A stretch of DNA of 64,000 nt from Bothriochloa decipiens (GCA_023333625.1 CM041643.1:2586634-2650633); one strand, 5' to 3'. Counted from the first letter of the stretch, positions 1 to 11,921 are shown. Notes: generated by a model not told the origin, from the letters alone. Numbers and translations are program-made.

Positions 1-590
1 TTCTATTGGTAAGCCATGAATTATTCCATTCAGATGTGCATTTGCTGCATTCAGTACTTTTGGTACATTGCTGATTTTTAATTTTCATTTTCCTTCCTTT
101 GCAATGGCAGACATTTGTTATGGATCAATTTCTTGGTTTCAGTTTTATTTTCACCTGTGCCAAGACCATGCACAACTCATAAACGAATATGGTATTTTCT
201 TTAAGGCATAAACTGCTCTGGTCGCCCAGGTTTGAATTGTTCAAACTAAGTGTGACAAGTTTCAGGTAGATATATGATGCATGCTGAATAGAAGATAATA
301 ATATATTGTATGCATACCTTATTGTTAATCCATTTGCGAAATTATATTTATGGTTGGCATATAGAGCTATGCTCTCAAAGCGACTTCTTGTTGGGCTTCC
401 TCCATGGACCACCTGCCACGTCACCCGAATTATTTACCGCCGTCAGATCTCCAAATCTACAGCCGCGATTTACTGAATCGGCTTTTACCCGAAATGGCTT
501 CTTGTGATTCTCTTTACCTTGCCCAGCTTCTCTTCAGCTTCTCTGTGGTTGCTTAAGCTTCTCGTCCGAATCCGGGGAAACAAATATATA
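1..590. other. Unassigned sequence, no gene recognised
   Basis: AT-rich plant sequence. A possible splice acceptor (tttgcaatggcag) ends near 110, but no reading frame of recognisable protein follows. Around 360-560 there is a C/T-rich stretch with repeated 'cagcttct' words. This could be an intron or UTR of a gene that lies to the left of the window. I see nothing I can name. Confidence 0.3.
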
Positions 591-1004
591 CTCAGCTTCA
601 GTGCCTGAGATTTCATCATATTCCCTCCTGTAGATTTCATAATATTTATAGAACTTCTAAACAATTAAGTACCTGAAACACTTCTTTGTCTAATATATAG
701 GATTTTTATATTTTTTATTAATCGTCAGTTCATTCTATTTAGCTTGAGTGCCTGCATGGCTCGGAGGCTCACATGGTTTAGCTTGAGTGCTTGCATACTC
801 AGCTTCAGTGCCTGAGATTTCGTCATATTGCCTCCTGTAGATGTCATCCTATTTATAGAACTTCTAAACAATTAAGTACCTGAGACACTTCTCTGTCTAA
901 TATATATGATTTTTATATTTTTTATTAATCGTCAGTTCATTCTGTTTAGCTTGAGTGCCTGCATGGCTCGGAGGCTCACATGGTTTAGCTTGAGTGCCTG
1001 CATA
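591..1004. repeat. Tandem direct duplication, unit about 207 bp, two copies
   Basis: The segment beginning 'ctcagcttcagtgcctgaga' at 591 recurs at 798, and similarity continues through 'gagtgcctgcatggctcgga' and 'catggtttagcttgagtgc' in both copies. The two units differ by only a few substitutions. A third partial start ('catatttagcttcaattcac') follows at about 1001. No coding sense is apparent. Confidence 0.85.
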
Positions 1005-1199
1005 TTTAGCTTCAATTCACATGGTTTGGACAATATTGGTGCCATGTCCTTCTCTGGACTATTTCATATCCAATTGTTGCGTGGACATAAACATAACAGG
1101 ATGAAAAGAGAGTCGTTGGTAGACATAAGAGAATTCTAGCTTTAGTGACGCCTCCAGCCAATTTGGCCTTTTAATGTTGTGTTGCTGCTGCCTCCTTAT

Positions 1200-2000
1200 T
1201 ATAGGCTGTAGTGAAGTCCCAAAATAAGCTTGTATGTGCGTAGTTCAGCTTTTTTCTCCAGAGTCTTAGGTAACCCAAATCTGCAGTTAACTGCAGTTTA
1301 ACTATTTTCAGAGTCTCACCTTACATGCTGCACCAGGTGGCCCTTGAGCAGTCCTGGGCTCCAGTAGGTGGCTAAAAGATGATTATTTACTCTACGTTCT
1401 TAACTTAGTACAGCTCCATTTTTTTTATCCTTGAGAATGAACCATGAACCAATTTAAAATACCTTTGTCCTGTGGAGTACTGGGTTGAGTCAAGAAACCA
1501 TACAATTCTAAGTGTTTTTAATATTCTATTGGTACATGGTTACTCGCTTCTTACAAAGTGTGGTGTAAGAGAATGAGTTACTTTGGTGTTGCCTCGTTTT
1601 CCCTATAGGCTGTAGTCAAGTCCCAAAATAAGCTTGTATGTGCGTAGCTCAGCTTTTTTTTCTCTTCCAGAGTATCAGTAACCCAAATCTGCGGTTAACT
1701 GCAGTTTAACTATTTTCAGAGTATCACCTTACATGCTGCACCAGGTGGCCCTTGAGCGGTCCTGGGCTCCAGTACGTGGCTAGAAGGTGATTTTATTCAC
1801 TCTACGTTCTTAAGTTAGTACAGCTCCATTTTTTTGGTCCTTGAGAATGAACCATATGAACCAGTTTAAAATACCTTTGTCCTATGGAGTACTGGGTTGA
1901 GTCAAGAAAACCATACAATTCTACATTTTTTTAATATTCTATTGGTACATGGTTACTCGCTTCTTACAAAATGTGGTGCAAGAGAATGAGTTACTTTGGC
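1200..2000. repeat. Tandem direct duplication, unit about 404 bp, two copies
   Basis: The word 'ataggctgtagt' occurs at 1201 and 1605, and the sequence after it runs parallel for almost 400 bp in both copies. Shared words include 'cccaaaataagcttgtatgt', 'ttacatgctgcaccaggtgg' and 'gtacatggttactcgcttct'. Similarity ends near 1590 in copy 1 and near 2000 in copy 2. This is a segmental tandem duplication adjacent to the 207-bp one; function is unknown. Confidence 0.85.
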
Positions 2001-4480
2001 GACGAACATCACCAAATTGTTCTTTAGTCTTAGTCTGCGAAAAACCTGTGGTTTATGTTAGACTAAACATCGTGGTTTATGCCTCTTGCTTTTCTCATGG
2101 CAATGCTCCAATTTATTGCTTGCTGATCTTGTGCTTTCCTAATTTCAGCTATGTTTTGATTTGGCCTACCATTAGCCTTCATTTTGCGGTTCCAGTTCAA
2201 ACAATGATCCTGCTGATGACTATGTGTCCTTCATTTTGCTGTACGGGAGATTCTAGATGGGCTAAATGTTCACTTGCTAATTTCAATTCCTCTGCATTTT
2301 TCTGAATACCTGACTTACTGTGTTTATGCCATTTTCACAAGTCAGTTTAGAGTACCTAGCTTTTTGAATCAGATCGTCTTTCACATCGAACTACATTTAC
2401 TTTACAGAAACCAGTCTATTGGTTAGTTAATTGGCTGTAGCAGTGCTCAGACTGATTCTTCTTTCACACTTGGTACTGATCTTCTGAAATGTTACTGCAT
2501 AGCACTCTATCACTTTCTGTCATACTTTTGGACACCAAATGTAAGTTCTAATCATCAACGCCAACTGGAGGCAGCAACACACTTGGTACTAACCTTCTGT
2601 TACGTACCCATAGTGTTCATGCAGTGTCAATTATTATTACCTACATGTACACCATAAATATCAATGTTACCAGCTATAGCTCCAGCTACACAATATATGT
2701 AAATTAATGTAATTATATCCATGCCTCCCACATTGTATTTGTACCAGCTTAAATTGTCGCTGCGCACCAGTGTGGAAGCTGATGAAGACCTCAGGTATCT
2801 CAGGTATCTCTGAAATTCTTATCTAGATCTCTGAACCCTCCTAATGCTACAACTGCCAGTGCTGTCATCGATATCCTTGCGACGTAGCTGTGTGAGGTCA
2901 GCTTCCAATTCTCTAAACTTCTCTTGTATATAGAATACTATATGATAGCAGTTGGGATGGCTACCTTTTTGTATGATCTACTTAACATTCTATAGTATCG
3001 TTTTTGGTTTCCATGGACTGGTATGGCTCAGATGAGTCTGCCATACATCTGCAGAATTGCAGGGTTGTCTCATATGATTCATGAGAGTCTTAGTTAATGT
3101 TTCTGTCTTTTCATTGCTATGATCCTAATTAAAGCCACCTTCTCAGATGTTTATTGTCATTCATGAATTCGCTCAAACTATTATTTATGTCTCATACAAA
3201 CTGAATTTGTTTATAAAACAATTGCCTCTGTTCTGTTTTCATGCCGTCCAGTGTACTCACTACTTACTGATGCCGAGGTTAGGTAAGCTTATATGGCTGC
3301 ATACATTTCACAGAATTATGCCTCCATACATGTTCCGTTCTTCATCTTATACCTTTCTTTACTTCCCTTTCATAATTACAGATTGCTTACCCATGTGGCA
3401 GTATAAATTTAGTTGTGTTTAAGTAAAACCTTAGGGTTATTCTACTTCTTTTGCTCAATGCACATGATATGATGTCTGTTTACTTTCTTAGATGACAAAT
3501 CAAAACCATCTCATATGCCCTGACCCAGTAAAAGTTTTTTTAGTATCGTGTTCCAAAACTACAGACACTAATTTCTTTCCTCCCGGTGCAGTGGCCTGGT
3601 GGTGTTTTGGAGCATCTAGCCAGCAGTCAGTATCTAGCAGCCAGGTGGTGTTCCAAAACGCTACAGTTTCAAAATGGTACTCAATGTTTTAACTGGTATG
3701 CCTGCTGAATTTTTTGAATGAATAATATTCCTTTACCTTATTTAAACATGACCTTTAGTATGACTGCTGCATTTTTTTAACTAATAATGTTCCTGCAGCC
3801 TATTTCAACATGACCTTCGTGTCCTTCATCATGGTGCCGCCAGCTTTGCTGATCAGGTGACGTCCTTTTTGAACACTGACTTGGCTATGCGGCTTCTACC
3901 TAATTTTCAATCTACGAATTAAACATATATTTCCTCTGTATAACACACGTATTCTCATTTTTAATTGCAGGCTTGGCTACCGACTAGGCTGATGGACATC
4001 ATGTCTGTGAAAAATGAAGAAGACATCTCTGATGATTCTTTTCCATATTTTTTCCATCTCAGCTTTCTTCCTTATTTATTATTGTCCCATTTGAAGACAA
4101 AGCTGTAACAAACATCTATGGTATAAAATGTAATATACATGGTTTCTGGTCTTCAAAATATTTTCTGTGCCCACCGAAGTATGTGAGAACTCTGCTCAGC
4201 CTCCTGAAACACCTGATCCACCTCCCTACCGGGCGCGCAAAGGCGCGCCAATCTACTATATAGGTGGTAGACGGCGGTCGGTGTAGATAGAGGTCGTCAC
4301 GCACAGCTTTTCGATGGTTGGTTTGGTCCGATCCTCTCTGGGAACTCTCTCCAACCAAATTCTCCAATATTTTTCTCTGCCTGCATCTCTCTGTTTCTCT
4401 CTCCTTGATGCATAGAATTCAGCACCTCACCACTCATGACTGATCATGGCACTCAATACCTTGCCCCAATAATTCATCCT
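2001..4480. other. Unassigned; possible exon remnants of an unidentified plus-strand gene
   Basis: No long ORF has recognisable content. Several short stretches look exon-like. One is 2757-2805, open in one frame and ending in 'cag|gtatct'. Another is 3799-3857, between 'tcctgcag' and 'cag|gtgacg'. A third is a segment after 'ttttaattgcag' at 3970. The pieces do not form a protein I know. This could be the 3' part or an untranslated part of a gene to the left, or decayed sequence. Confidence 0.25.
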
Positions 4481-4486
4481 CCACCT

Positions 4487-4513
4487 CCCCTCCCCTCCCC
4501 TCCCCTCCCCTCC
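4487..4513. repeat. (CCCCT)n pentanucleotide microsatellite
   Basis: Five to six consecutive 'cccct' units are directly visible. Confidence 0.9.
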
Positions 4514-4639
4514 TATCTACGCGTAGCATATCTACTACCACTACTAGTATACCTCTGCCTATCTCACTGTTCCCTCCTGCAGGAGTCTACATACACTAGC
4601 TAGTATATATAAAAATTTCAAGAGAAACATATATGTATA

Positions 4640-4870
4640 TACTCCTTCCATCCCAAAAAATAAAGATGCAATTTTAAAGTAGTTTTATTAAGTCATATGA
4701 CTTCAAGTTTAGCTAAATTTATATAAAAATAAACCAATATTTATCATACTAAATTAATATCATTAGATTTTTTTATGACATATATTTTTATAGTATACAT
4801 ATACCCATTACAAGTTAAAAATGTTTATGAGATTTTCTGTAAATGTAGTCACACTTATACTAAGATAGTT
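4640..4870. mobile_element. Stowaway-like MITE remnant
   Basis: It begins 'tactccttccatcccaaaaa', the typical Stowaway/mariner-type terminus with a TA flank. An AT-rich interior of the usual kind follows, but no clear matching right terminus is seen. It is therefore a truncated or diverged copy, and the right boundary is approximate. Confidence 0.55.
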
Positions 4871-5875
4871 TCATCTTGGTCAGACCTAGAATTGTTTTTT
4901 AGTTTTGGTTGTGGGGGGAGGGGGTAGTATATATAAGAGTATTTCTTGAATTAATGAATGAAATGAATGAATCAAATCAAAACATGCAAAGTAACTAGTA
5001 GTATGACAAACTGCTAGGTTAACTGCTAAAAGTAACCAACAATAAAAGTGATCTGCATATGCATGGATCGACTCTCTGATCCATTCATCTATCACATAGG
5101 ATAGGAGTATCTATGCTGTAGCTGAACCATGCAGCAGGTAGTATAGTAGTAGTGTGTGTACGGAGTGTATACATACATGTAGCTAGTCAACCAGCCCTGT
5201 GACGTACTGTAGCAGCCTGCAGGCTTGGATGATGATGGATGGAAGGCTTGCCACCATGACACCACACGCAAGCCAGCAATGATAGTACAACGACACAACA
5301 ACACATCATGCATGCATGGACAATTTTTATATGTATGTAGCATAGCATCTAGTACATACTGTCGCCGTCCCTAAGATTCAATTAAAAATCTGGGTTGGTT
5401 CAATATTCCTTCCTTAGATATTGTTGGTTGAAATTTCCAAAAGATATTATATATGGTGATGAACTAACGTTCAGGAATATATGTATGGAGAAAAGAACAG
5501 TAATATAGTACGAAATAAATCTGCCCTGATGAACTGGGGACGAAGAAGAAGAAGGGCCAGTAAAATTGGCACAAACCCTAGCTAATAAACTTATTGATTA
5601 GCTAGTTTACTTTGATGATAAAAACATGGATTAACATCAGAGACTGAGGGATAGAGAACTGAGAACACATGGATTACTACCTTGGAGATTGGATCAACAG
5701 AGCTAGCTATAGCTAGAATGATTGTATTATGATCAAATCAAAATTACCTCTCTAGTTCGTCATCTCATCATCTCCATCCACCAATCGATCCACCTAGTTA
5801 ATCAGATCCGCTACAAATTAAGCAAAGGAAGCTCCTTTAATTAATTTTTCCCTCCTCGATTGCTAGCTCGCTCGC
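4871..5875. other. 3' flank of the bHLH gene, no gene seen
   Basis: AT-rich intergenic sequence with short ORFs of low-complexity composition. Nothing recognisable is present. The part closest to 5875 presumably contains the 3' UTR of the minus-strand bHLH gene. Confidence 0.4.
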
Positions 5876-6901
5876 TCAGTGCATTCCATGGCTGCTCTGG
5901 CCGCCGGCGCTGCTGAAACCGAAGCCTAGAGCGGCGTGAGCGCCGCCCATGGACGACGAGGACGAGGACGACGTCGGCCCGTGGATGTCGACGGGCCTGA
6001 AGAGCCCGGCCCAATCAATAAGCGGCCCTGGACCCAGCGGCAGGAAGCCGCCAGGTCGCCCTGGCAACGCCGGCCCCACGACCGAGGTGCTGGGCACGGC
6101 TCCGGCGGCCGCCCCGGACGCCGGGTACTGCTGCTGCGTCGATGGCGGCTGGTGCTGGAGCTCCTGCACCTGGCGCTTCAGGAACTTGATGTAGCGGATG
6201 GCCTCGTCGAGCATGGAGGCAGTGTCCATCTTGGTGCCCCCGGGGACGAGGCGCTGCAGGATGCGGATGCGCTCGCTGATCCGCTCGCGCCGGTGCCGCG
6301 CCGCCACGCTCTGCGGGTCCTCGCTGATGCGCACGTTGCGGCGCCGGGGCTTCTTGATGGTGGCCGGGTCGATGTCCACTGGCTGCATGGCGGCGATCCG
6401 GTACATCATCTCCTTCATGGCGCCGAGCTCCTCCTCCACGTCCTCGGCGCCGCCGCCACCACCGCTGTCCTCCTGCCCGCCGCCGCCGCTGCCAGCCTCA
6501 TGCTGCTGCTGCTGCCTCATCTCCTCCTGATGCTCGTGCCCGCCGCCGGCACCGGGCTCCTGCTGCTCGCCGTATTCGTGGTGCCGGTGGTGGCCGTGCG
6601 AATGGGAGGAGGGGTCGAGGTCAAGGCCGAGGTGGTGGAGCCGATGGTGGTGGTGGTGCGGGTGTGGGAACAGCGAGGAAGAGGGCGAAGGATCCAAGCC
6701 GGGATGGTGGTGGTGGTGTGCAGGATGCGGCGCAGGGTGGTGGTGTGCAGGATGGGAGGAGAGGTGGAAGGGTAATGGCGGCGGCGGCGGCGGCCCCGTG
6801 TTGGGGTGGCTGTCGAAGAGGAGCGGGTGGTGGTGGCTGCCGAGGCTCATGTCCAAATCCCATGAGTTGCTGCTGCTCGAGTTGTGCGTGATGTTGTCCA
6901 T
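5876..6901 (-). CDS. HECATE-type bHLH transcription factor (subfamily VIIIb), intronless
   Basis: This encodes a nuclear DNA-binding regulator of 341 aa. In plants the HECATE/INDEHISCENT clade controls gynoecium, meristem and hormone-linked development, so the biological role here is inferred from family. The bHLH domain spans about residues 189-249: a basic region with RHRRERISERIR, then helix 1, a PGGTKMDTASML loop/helix 2 and a DEAIRYIKFLKRQVQEL end, all close to the HEC consensus. The usual basic-region His and Glu are Gln and Ala, as in this clade. Upstream are a conserved acidic helix (about 157-170), MYRIAAMQPVDIDP, and a long His/Pro-rich N-terminus (about residues 23-135). I chose the ATG at 6901 (MDNITHNSSS), which resembles family starts; an in-frame ATG 45 bp upstream (6946) adds 15 unlikely residues. 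The gene is GC-rich and unbroken. Confidence 0.92.
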   Translation of the reverse strand: MDNITHNSSSSNSWDLDMSLGSHHHPLLFDSHPNTGPPPPPPLPFHLSSHPAHHHPAPHPAHHHHHPGLDPSPSSSLFPHPHHHHHRLHHLGLDLDPSSHSHGHHRHHEYGEQQEPGAGGGHEHQEEMRQQQQHEAGSGGGGQEDSGGGGGAEDVEEELGAMKEMMYRIAAMQPVDIDPATIKKPRRRNVRISEDPQSVAARHRRERISERIRILQRLVPGGTKMDTASMLDEAIRYIKFLKRQVQELQHQPPSTQQQYPASGAAAGAVPSTSVVGPALPGRPGGFLPLGPGPLIDWAGLFRPVDIHGPTSSSSSSSMGGAHAALGFGFSSAGGQSSHGMH

Positions 6902-7088
6902 GCCGGCCGGCCGCCCACGGAGACAGACAGCGCCGCCGCCGGCCACCCGTTGCAGATCGCCTTACTTGGTACAGCGACCACACACCAAGGTTAGTAGACG
7001 AGCTTAGCTCCCAAAGTGAAGCTGTATGTAAACCTAGCTTGCTAGCTAGCAAGAGAAGCTGCTGCTGATTCTGTCTCTCAGCTCAGAG

Positions 7089-7119
7089 ATGGAAGAGGAG
7101 AGGAGAGGAGAGGAGAGGG
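7089..7119. repeat. (GGAGA)n repeat in the bHLH 5' UTR
   Basis: Consecutive 'ggaga' units are visible. On the minus strand they read as a CT-rich tract between the TATA box and the ATG, a common arrangement in plant leaders. Confidence 0.8.
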
Positions 7120-7148
7120 AGCCCATGAGTGGTCACATAACTGAGGGC

Positions 7149-7154
7149 TTTATA
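7149..7154 (-). promoter_or_regulatory. Candidate TATA box of the bHLH gene
   Basis: The minus strand reads CCCTATAAAGCCC here, about 250 bp upstream of the chosen ATG. This leaves a leader of roughly 215 bp containing the CT-rich tract. Position and sequence fit a plant core promoter; transcription was not tested. Confidence 0.55.
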
Positions 7155-8894
7155 GGGGAATGGGAGAGGAGCTAGCAATAGCAAGAAGAAGCTAAGGAAG
7201 AGATGAAGGCAGCTTGATGGCTGATGAGGTGATAAATAATGTCATGTGCAAGAAAGAGTTGTGTACTACTAGTACTAGTAGTCCTCCTTCCTAGATATGC
7301 ATGGTAGTGCAGTGCAGCAGGTGTCAAGTGTATGTGAGGCTACAAGAACAAAGGTTAAGAGCACAGGCAAAGAGCTGGAGAGACAGAACTTGCAAGCTTG
7401 TCATGGTGCTGCTGCAGATCAGGGGCCATATGCATTGCATGCTTAGAAGGTGGGGCAAAGTTTGCCTTAACATCTACTAGGTACCTATACTATACATGAT
7501 CCTATATACCTCTATATATGCATGGATGCCTTGACAGTTAGTCACTAGCTATCTAATTAACAATCCCCATAATATATAAAATTGAGTAGCTCTTGTCTGT
7601 TGTCCCTTACTATCTCTGCATATATAGCTTGTGCTTGTCCGGCATATAGTTTTCGGTGCATGTAATCTCTTTTAGCACTATCATGAACAGTTATAAGTTT
7701 CTGTAAAACTCTATATACTACTCGGGATCAGGATTCTCGAGGGCAGATCTTTGTTTGGTTCCTCTCTCTCTCTTTTTCTTTCCTTCTTCTTTTTCTTGCC
7801 ACTATCTTTGACCACCGTCAGCTAGCACCTAAGGGCACTGTAGCTGTAGTAGGCTCGGAATATATAACATAAATAACAAATAAAGCAGTCTAATGGTTAG
7901 AAATAAAGCCACTAGTGTTTGGACTTCCATATATGTATACGTAGAGAAACAGCTAGTGATGAGGTAATCCTTGCAGATTATATTGGTTAGACATAATATA
8001 GCTTCGATGTTACTAAAAATCATGTCAACAACATGTACATATATATATGTTGATCCATGACTTTGTCATTCTCTTTTTCTCACTCTCACCAATAATTAAT
8101 GGTCATAGTTTTTTTTTTTTTTGGCACGCGAGTCGCACCTCTCCACCACCGCTCCATGACAACAAGACATTCATTATGGTGCACAACAATAACTCTAGAG
8201 CTTGATTTCTTAGTTTTCCTAGTTTAATTTATTTGAATATAAGTGATCAACAATTTCTCGGCCCAATTCATGTCATCACTAGGTTGAATATATAGTATAT
8301 ATTCAAATTCCAAGTATTGCCTCTCTTAGCCGCCTATACCTAATATCAAAACTACGTCATGCTTTGGCTAACAAATCTTTTTTTTATTCTTAAATTTAGT
8401 GTTGAATCCAATCGAATTTAGCCCCTTCCCTAAGCTAGTATCATTGTAATCTTGAGTTTGTGGCCCAAGCCAACTCTGACGTCCAATTGAACCATTCCTT
8501 CATTAATGACTTGAATCCTATCACCGTGGGATGTTACATTTGCATCATTTGTAGATGATTTTCTGTGTCTTACCATCATTTGCTTCATACCGCAAACTCA
8601 TGCTACCAAGCTTAAATTCTCTAGCATCCATATTCTCTTGTAGTGTCCATGTTCCATGGGCTATCTCATTCCATCGATTTGATTGGTTTGAGCTATATTG
8701 TTCCCCTAATCAAATTGGTTGAGCTCATGTAATTTCTTGTAACTATTGTTTTCCGTGTGGGAGAGAGAATATATTGTTTACTTTTGTCCTTTAAGAGCTT
8801 ATTTTCTTTTCACATTACGAATAGATTGATCATCCTCTTCTATTGAACAACACATATACTTTAATTTTTCTTTCCTTTTATGCTACTCATATAT
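7155..8894. other. Upstream region of the bHLH gene, no other gene seen
   Basis: AT-rich intergenic sequence, presumably carrying distal promoter elements of the minus-strand bHLH gene. Short ORFs here have no family resemblance. Poly-T/CT tracts lie near 7760-7800 and 8108-8123. Confidence 0.4.
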
Positions 8895-8896
8895 TA

Positions 8897-9135
8897 CTTC
8901 GTACGTCGTCCCAAATATAAAGATGGGACAAATTAAGTAGTAATTTAAGTGCAAAGTCCATCATGCTCCTGATTAAAAGGTAGGTTGGCTCCAGATTATC
9001 TTAACTTTGTGCCATTTTGGGCTAATCAATGCTATAGATCGTTGGTTAAGTATGAATTGGAATATGTAGAATGGGTTCTCAAAGATCCTAGACAAAATTT
9101 AAATGCAAAGCATATATGTTTTGAGATGGAAGGAG
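8897..9135. mobile_element. Stowaway-like MITE
   Basis: The left end 'cttcgtacgtcgtcccaaat' and the right end (reverse complement ctccttccatctcaaaacat) are related inverted termini flanked by TA on both sides (8895-8896 and 9136-9137). Length is about 239 bp with an AT-rich, non-coding interior. Confidence 0.7.
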
Positions 9136-9235
9136 TACATTGCTTTCTATTTCTCGATGTTAACTAACACTTTATTTTTTCCAAATTTTAGTTCACTTTG
9201 GTTTGTCAGACTTCTTTAACTTTAACCCAGCACTA

Positions 9236-9635
9236 NNNNNNNNNNNNNNNNNNNNNNNNNNNNNNNNNNNNNNNNNNNNNNNNNNNNNNNNNNNNNNNNN
9301 NNNNNNNNNNNNNNNNNNNNNNNNNNNNNNNNNNNNNNNNNNNNNNNNNNNNNNNNNNNNNNNNNNNNNNNNNNNNNNNNNNNNNNNNNNNNNNNNNNNN
9401 NNNNNNNNNNNNNNNNNNNNNNNNNNNNNNNNNNNNNNNNNNNNNNNNNNNNNNNNNNNNNNNNNNNNNNNNNNNNNNNNNNNNNNNNNNNNNNNNNNNN
9501 NNNNNNNNNNNNNNNNNNNNNNNNNNNNNNNNNNNNNNNNNNNNNNNNNNNNNNNNNNNNNNNNNNNNNNNNNNNNNNNNNNNNNNNNNNNNNNNNNNNN
9601 NNNNNNNNNNNNNNNNNNNNNNNNNNNNNNNNNNN
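9236..9635. other. Assembly gap (400 N)
   Basis: Exactly 400 N characters, so the size is probably nominal. Apparent ORFs crossing it have no meaning. Confidence 1.
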
Positions 9636-10405
9636 ATATCATAGTAGAATTCAGCTTGGTCAATATTGAATGGGATGGATGGAGCATGAGCTTGCATGTC
9701 TTGTGGACGATGAAGGTGCTGCACTTGAACCTAGACCTTCTCTCTCTCTGGTCCTCTCTTTCTCTGTCATGAGTCATGAATGTCAATGTGTGTGTGTGTG
9801 TGACGAAAGCAAGCAGGAGAGCATTGAATTCCTAGGTTTCCTGCTTCAGCCAATGTGCACCTTCCCTCCTCGGGTAGACAAGCAGTTGCTTCCTACACAT
9901 AGATCATAGCTTATTACTAGTCACCGTCTATACAAGAGTACTCCGTATCTGCTAATATAATCACTCTGTTTTATTTCTCTTCATGTGTCCTTGCTTCCCA
10001 CCTCTCTGGGGTACCCCACCTTGCTAGTATAAGTGTAGATTTGTCTGTGAATGTACTTGGTGTCACAAAAAGTTAATTATTGTTATTATGCATTGTAAAT
10101 GCATGCTTAATGATACCCCAAAAAAAACATACTTATATAGTCAGCAAAGCATTTTGAAGACCATGTTGACGCCCAAAATGCCACTACATACTACATTGTA
10201 GATATAGTAGGAGCAAGTGATTGCGGAGAGATCGAGTAGTCCTAGCTTGGTAATGGACAATGCAAAGATTCTGTTCCATGCATGGACAATACTAGTTGTC
10301 CTGTGAGCTGCAGATTCTTCTCCATCCCAGGCACATGTACCCCCAGAAGCTTTGATATACTGTACAGCAGTAGTACTTGTACCTAAGCAAGGACAGCGAG
10401 AACAA
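9636..10405. other. Unassigned intergenic sequence
   Basis: No gene is seen. It contains a short (gt)n run at about 9786-9802. Confidence 0.4.
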
Positions 10406-10800
10406 GGCCTTGTTTAGATCCCTAATTTAGGGTCTAGAATCCAAAATTGGCACTATGCAGAATTCCTATTTCCCGTCACATCAAAATGCCGGCATATACA
10501 TGAAGTACTAAATGTAGATGAAATAAAAAACTAATTACATAGTTTTGTTGTACTTTGCGAGACAAATATTTTTAGCCTAAGGCTCCGTTCGGCTGGCGCA
10601 CAAGCCGGCTGGTTCCGGCTGGTGCTACAGTGTCACGTGAGAGCCAACCAGCCGGAATCAGCCGACACACCACCAGCCAAACACAGCCTAATTAGTCAAA
10701 GTTTAGACAACTTTTACCAAATATAAATAAAATGCTACAGTGCGCTGATGTGACGGGGCACTATGTAGAATGCCAAATTGGCATGGATCTAAACAAGGCC
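10406..10800. mobile_element. MITE with GGCCTTGTTTAGATC inverted termini, carrying a nested MITE
   Basis: The left end GGCCTTGTTTAGATC and right end GATCTAAACAAGGCC are perfect 15-bp inverted repeats, and imperfect similarity extends about 70 bp inward ('ttggcactatgcag', 'cccgtcacatc'). Flanks are CAA and TAA, so a degenerate 3-bp target duplication is possible. This is a common Panicoid non-autonomous DNA transposon type. A second element sits inside it at 10581-10688. Confidence 0.85.
10581..10688. mobile_element. Nested Tourist/PIF-Harbinger-like MITE (108 bp)
   Basis: The ends 'ggctccgttcggctgg' and 'ccagccaaacacagcc' are inverted repeats. The flanks are TAA on the left (10578-10580) and TAA on the right (10689-10691), a 3-bp target duplication typical of PIF/Harbinger. 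Removing the insert and one TAA rejoins the host element as 'tttagcctaattagtc'. Confidence 0.85.
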
Positions 10801-10803
10801 TAA

Positions 10804-11265
10804 GTTCATTTGTAGCTCCATACTATAGCTAATTAATTTTATATGCATATATGCAGCAGTCATCTCTCTCTTTCTCCAGATTGCTTTCTTATCTAATTAT
10901 TAAGGAGCTAGGTACATTCTTCAAGCTAGCTGTTCCTTAAATGGAAACAGATGACTATATACAATAAGTATGTTTCACAGGCCTGTATATGCCAACCTAA
11001 GCAAATGCTATAATGGGAACATATGCTAGATTTTCGATTGAATAATTGACCATATATTGATTATTATATTTCATTATTTATGTAGTATATGATGGTAAAG
11101 GAGAATAAGCATCTTCATCGTCTTTGGGAAAATATATCAATGAATAACCACTTGACCAGCAAAATAAAAATGTTAGAATCTTGCAAAGGACGCAAGCAGA
11201 AGTTTCATAGGGATATGAGATGATATCTAGCCTCGTTTGGCACGACCATAAACAGCTTTGGTTAA
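10804..11265. other. Unassigned intergenic sequence
   Basis: AT-rich, with no gene or repeat recognised. Confidence 0.4.
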
Positions 11266-11443
11266 GGGTCTGTTTGGTTACTGGGAGATTTTTGGATCTA
11301 GATAAAAATCTCATAATCCTAGAATCTCTCCAAACAGATTTAGATTCAAGCGTGACTTTTGACATGCAAACACAGGATCCAATGAAACATGCTAGAAACT
11401 TTTTAATCCAAATTTCAAGAATCTCTTAGAAACTAAATGGGTC
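11266..11443. mobile_element. Possible small MITE
   Basis: The left end 'gggtctgtttggttac' and right end 'gaaactaaatgggtc' are imperfect inverted repeats that differ mainly by transitions, with TAA on either side. This is a degraded non-autonomous DNA element of the 'TTTGGTT' terminus type. Confidence 0.45.
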
Positions 11444-11918
11444 TAAAAAATAATGGTTTCACCTGCTCCTTTAAGAAGAGAGATCAATATAATTCTTTGC
11501 CACGGTGCACAAGGAGGAGGATCCGGAAGTCGACCAAGAAAGGCCATAATTTCGAAGTGCTGGAGCAATTTGGAATCAAGACAAACGTGGCCATCACACC
11601 CAATTATATTACTAGTATACTATGCAGCATGATTTGTAAATATATTAATCACTGTGCCACTGCTGCATCGATTGCAGGCTTATACTAGTTTATTGATCTC
11701 CTAGTGCAGCTAGCAGCTTGTCAGCTGTGCGAAGGTGTAGTCAACAGGACAAGCAGTACCGTCAACATATTATTGACACGTACACCATCCTGTCGATCGA
11801 TATATACACATGTACGATCGATTATGCAATCCCTAGATTAGTTGCTGTTCTACAATCTACACACACTTTATTTGATATAGACATTGCAAGCGCACGTACG
11901 TGTGCTTTCTATAAAAGA
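11444..11918. other. Unassigned intergenic sequence
   Basis: No gene or repeat recognised. Confidence 0.35.
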
Positions 11919-11921
11919 TAA

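Noticed and set aside
5936..6775. 279-codon plus-strand ORF opposite the bHLH gene
   Set aside because: It is the antisense shadow of a GC-rich coding region; its content mirrors the His/Pro/Gly-rich codons of the real gene.
9193..9786. ORFs crossing the assembly gap
   Set aside because: They consist mostly of unknown bases.
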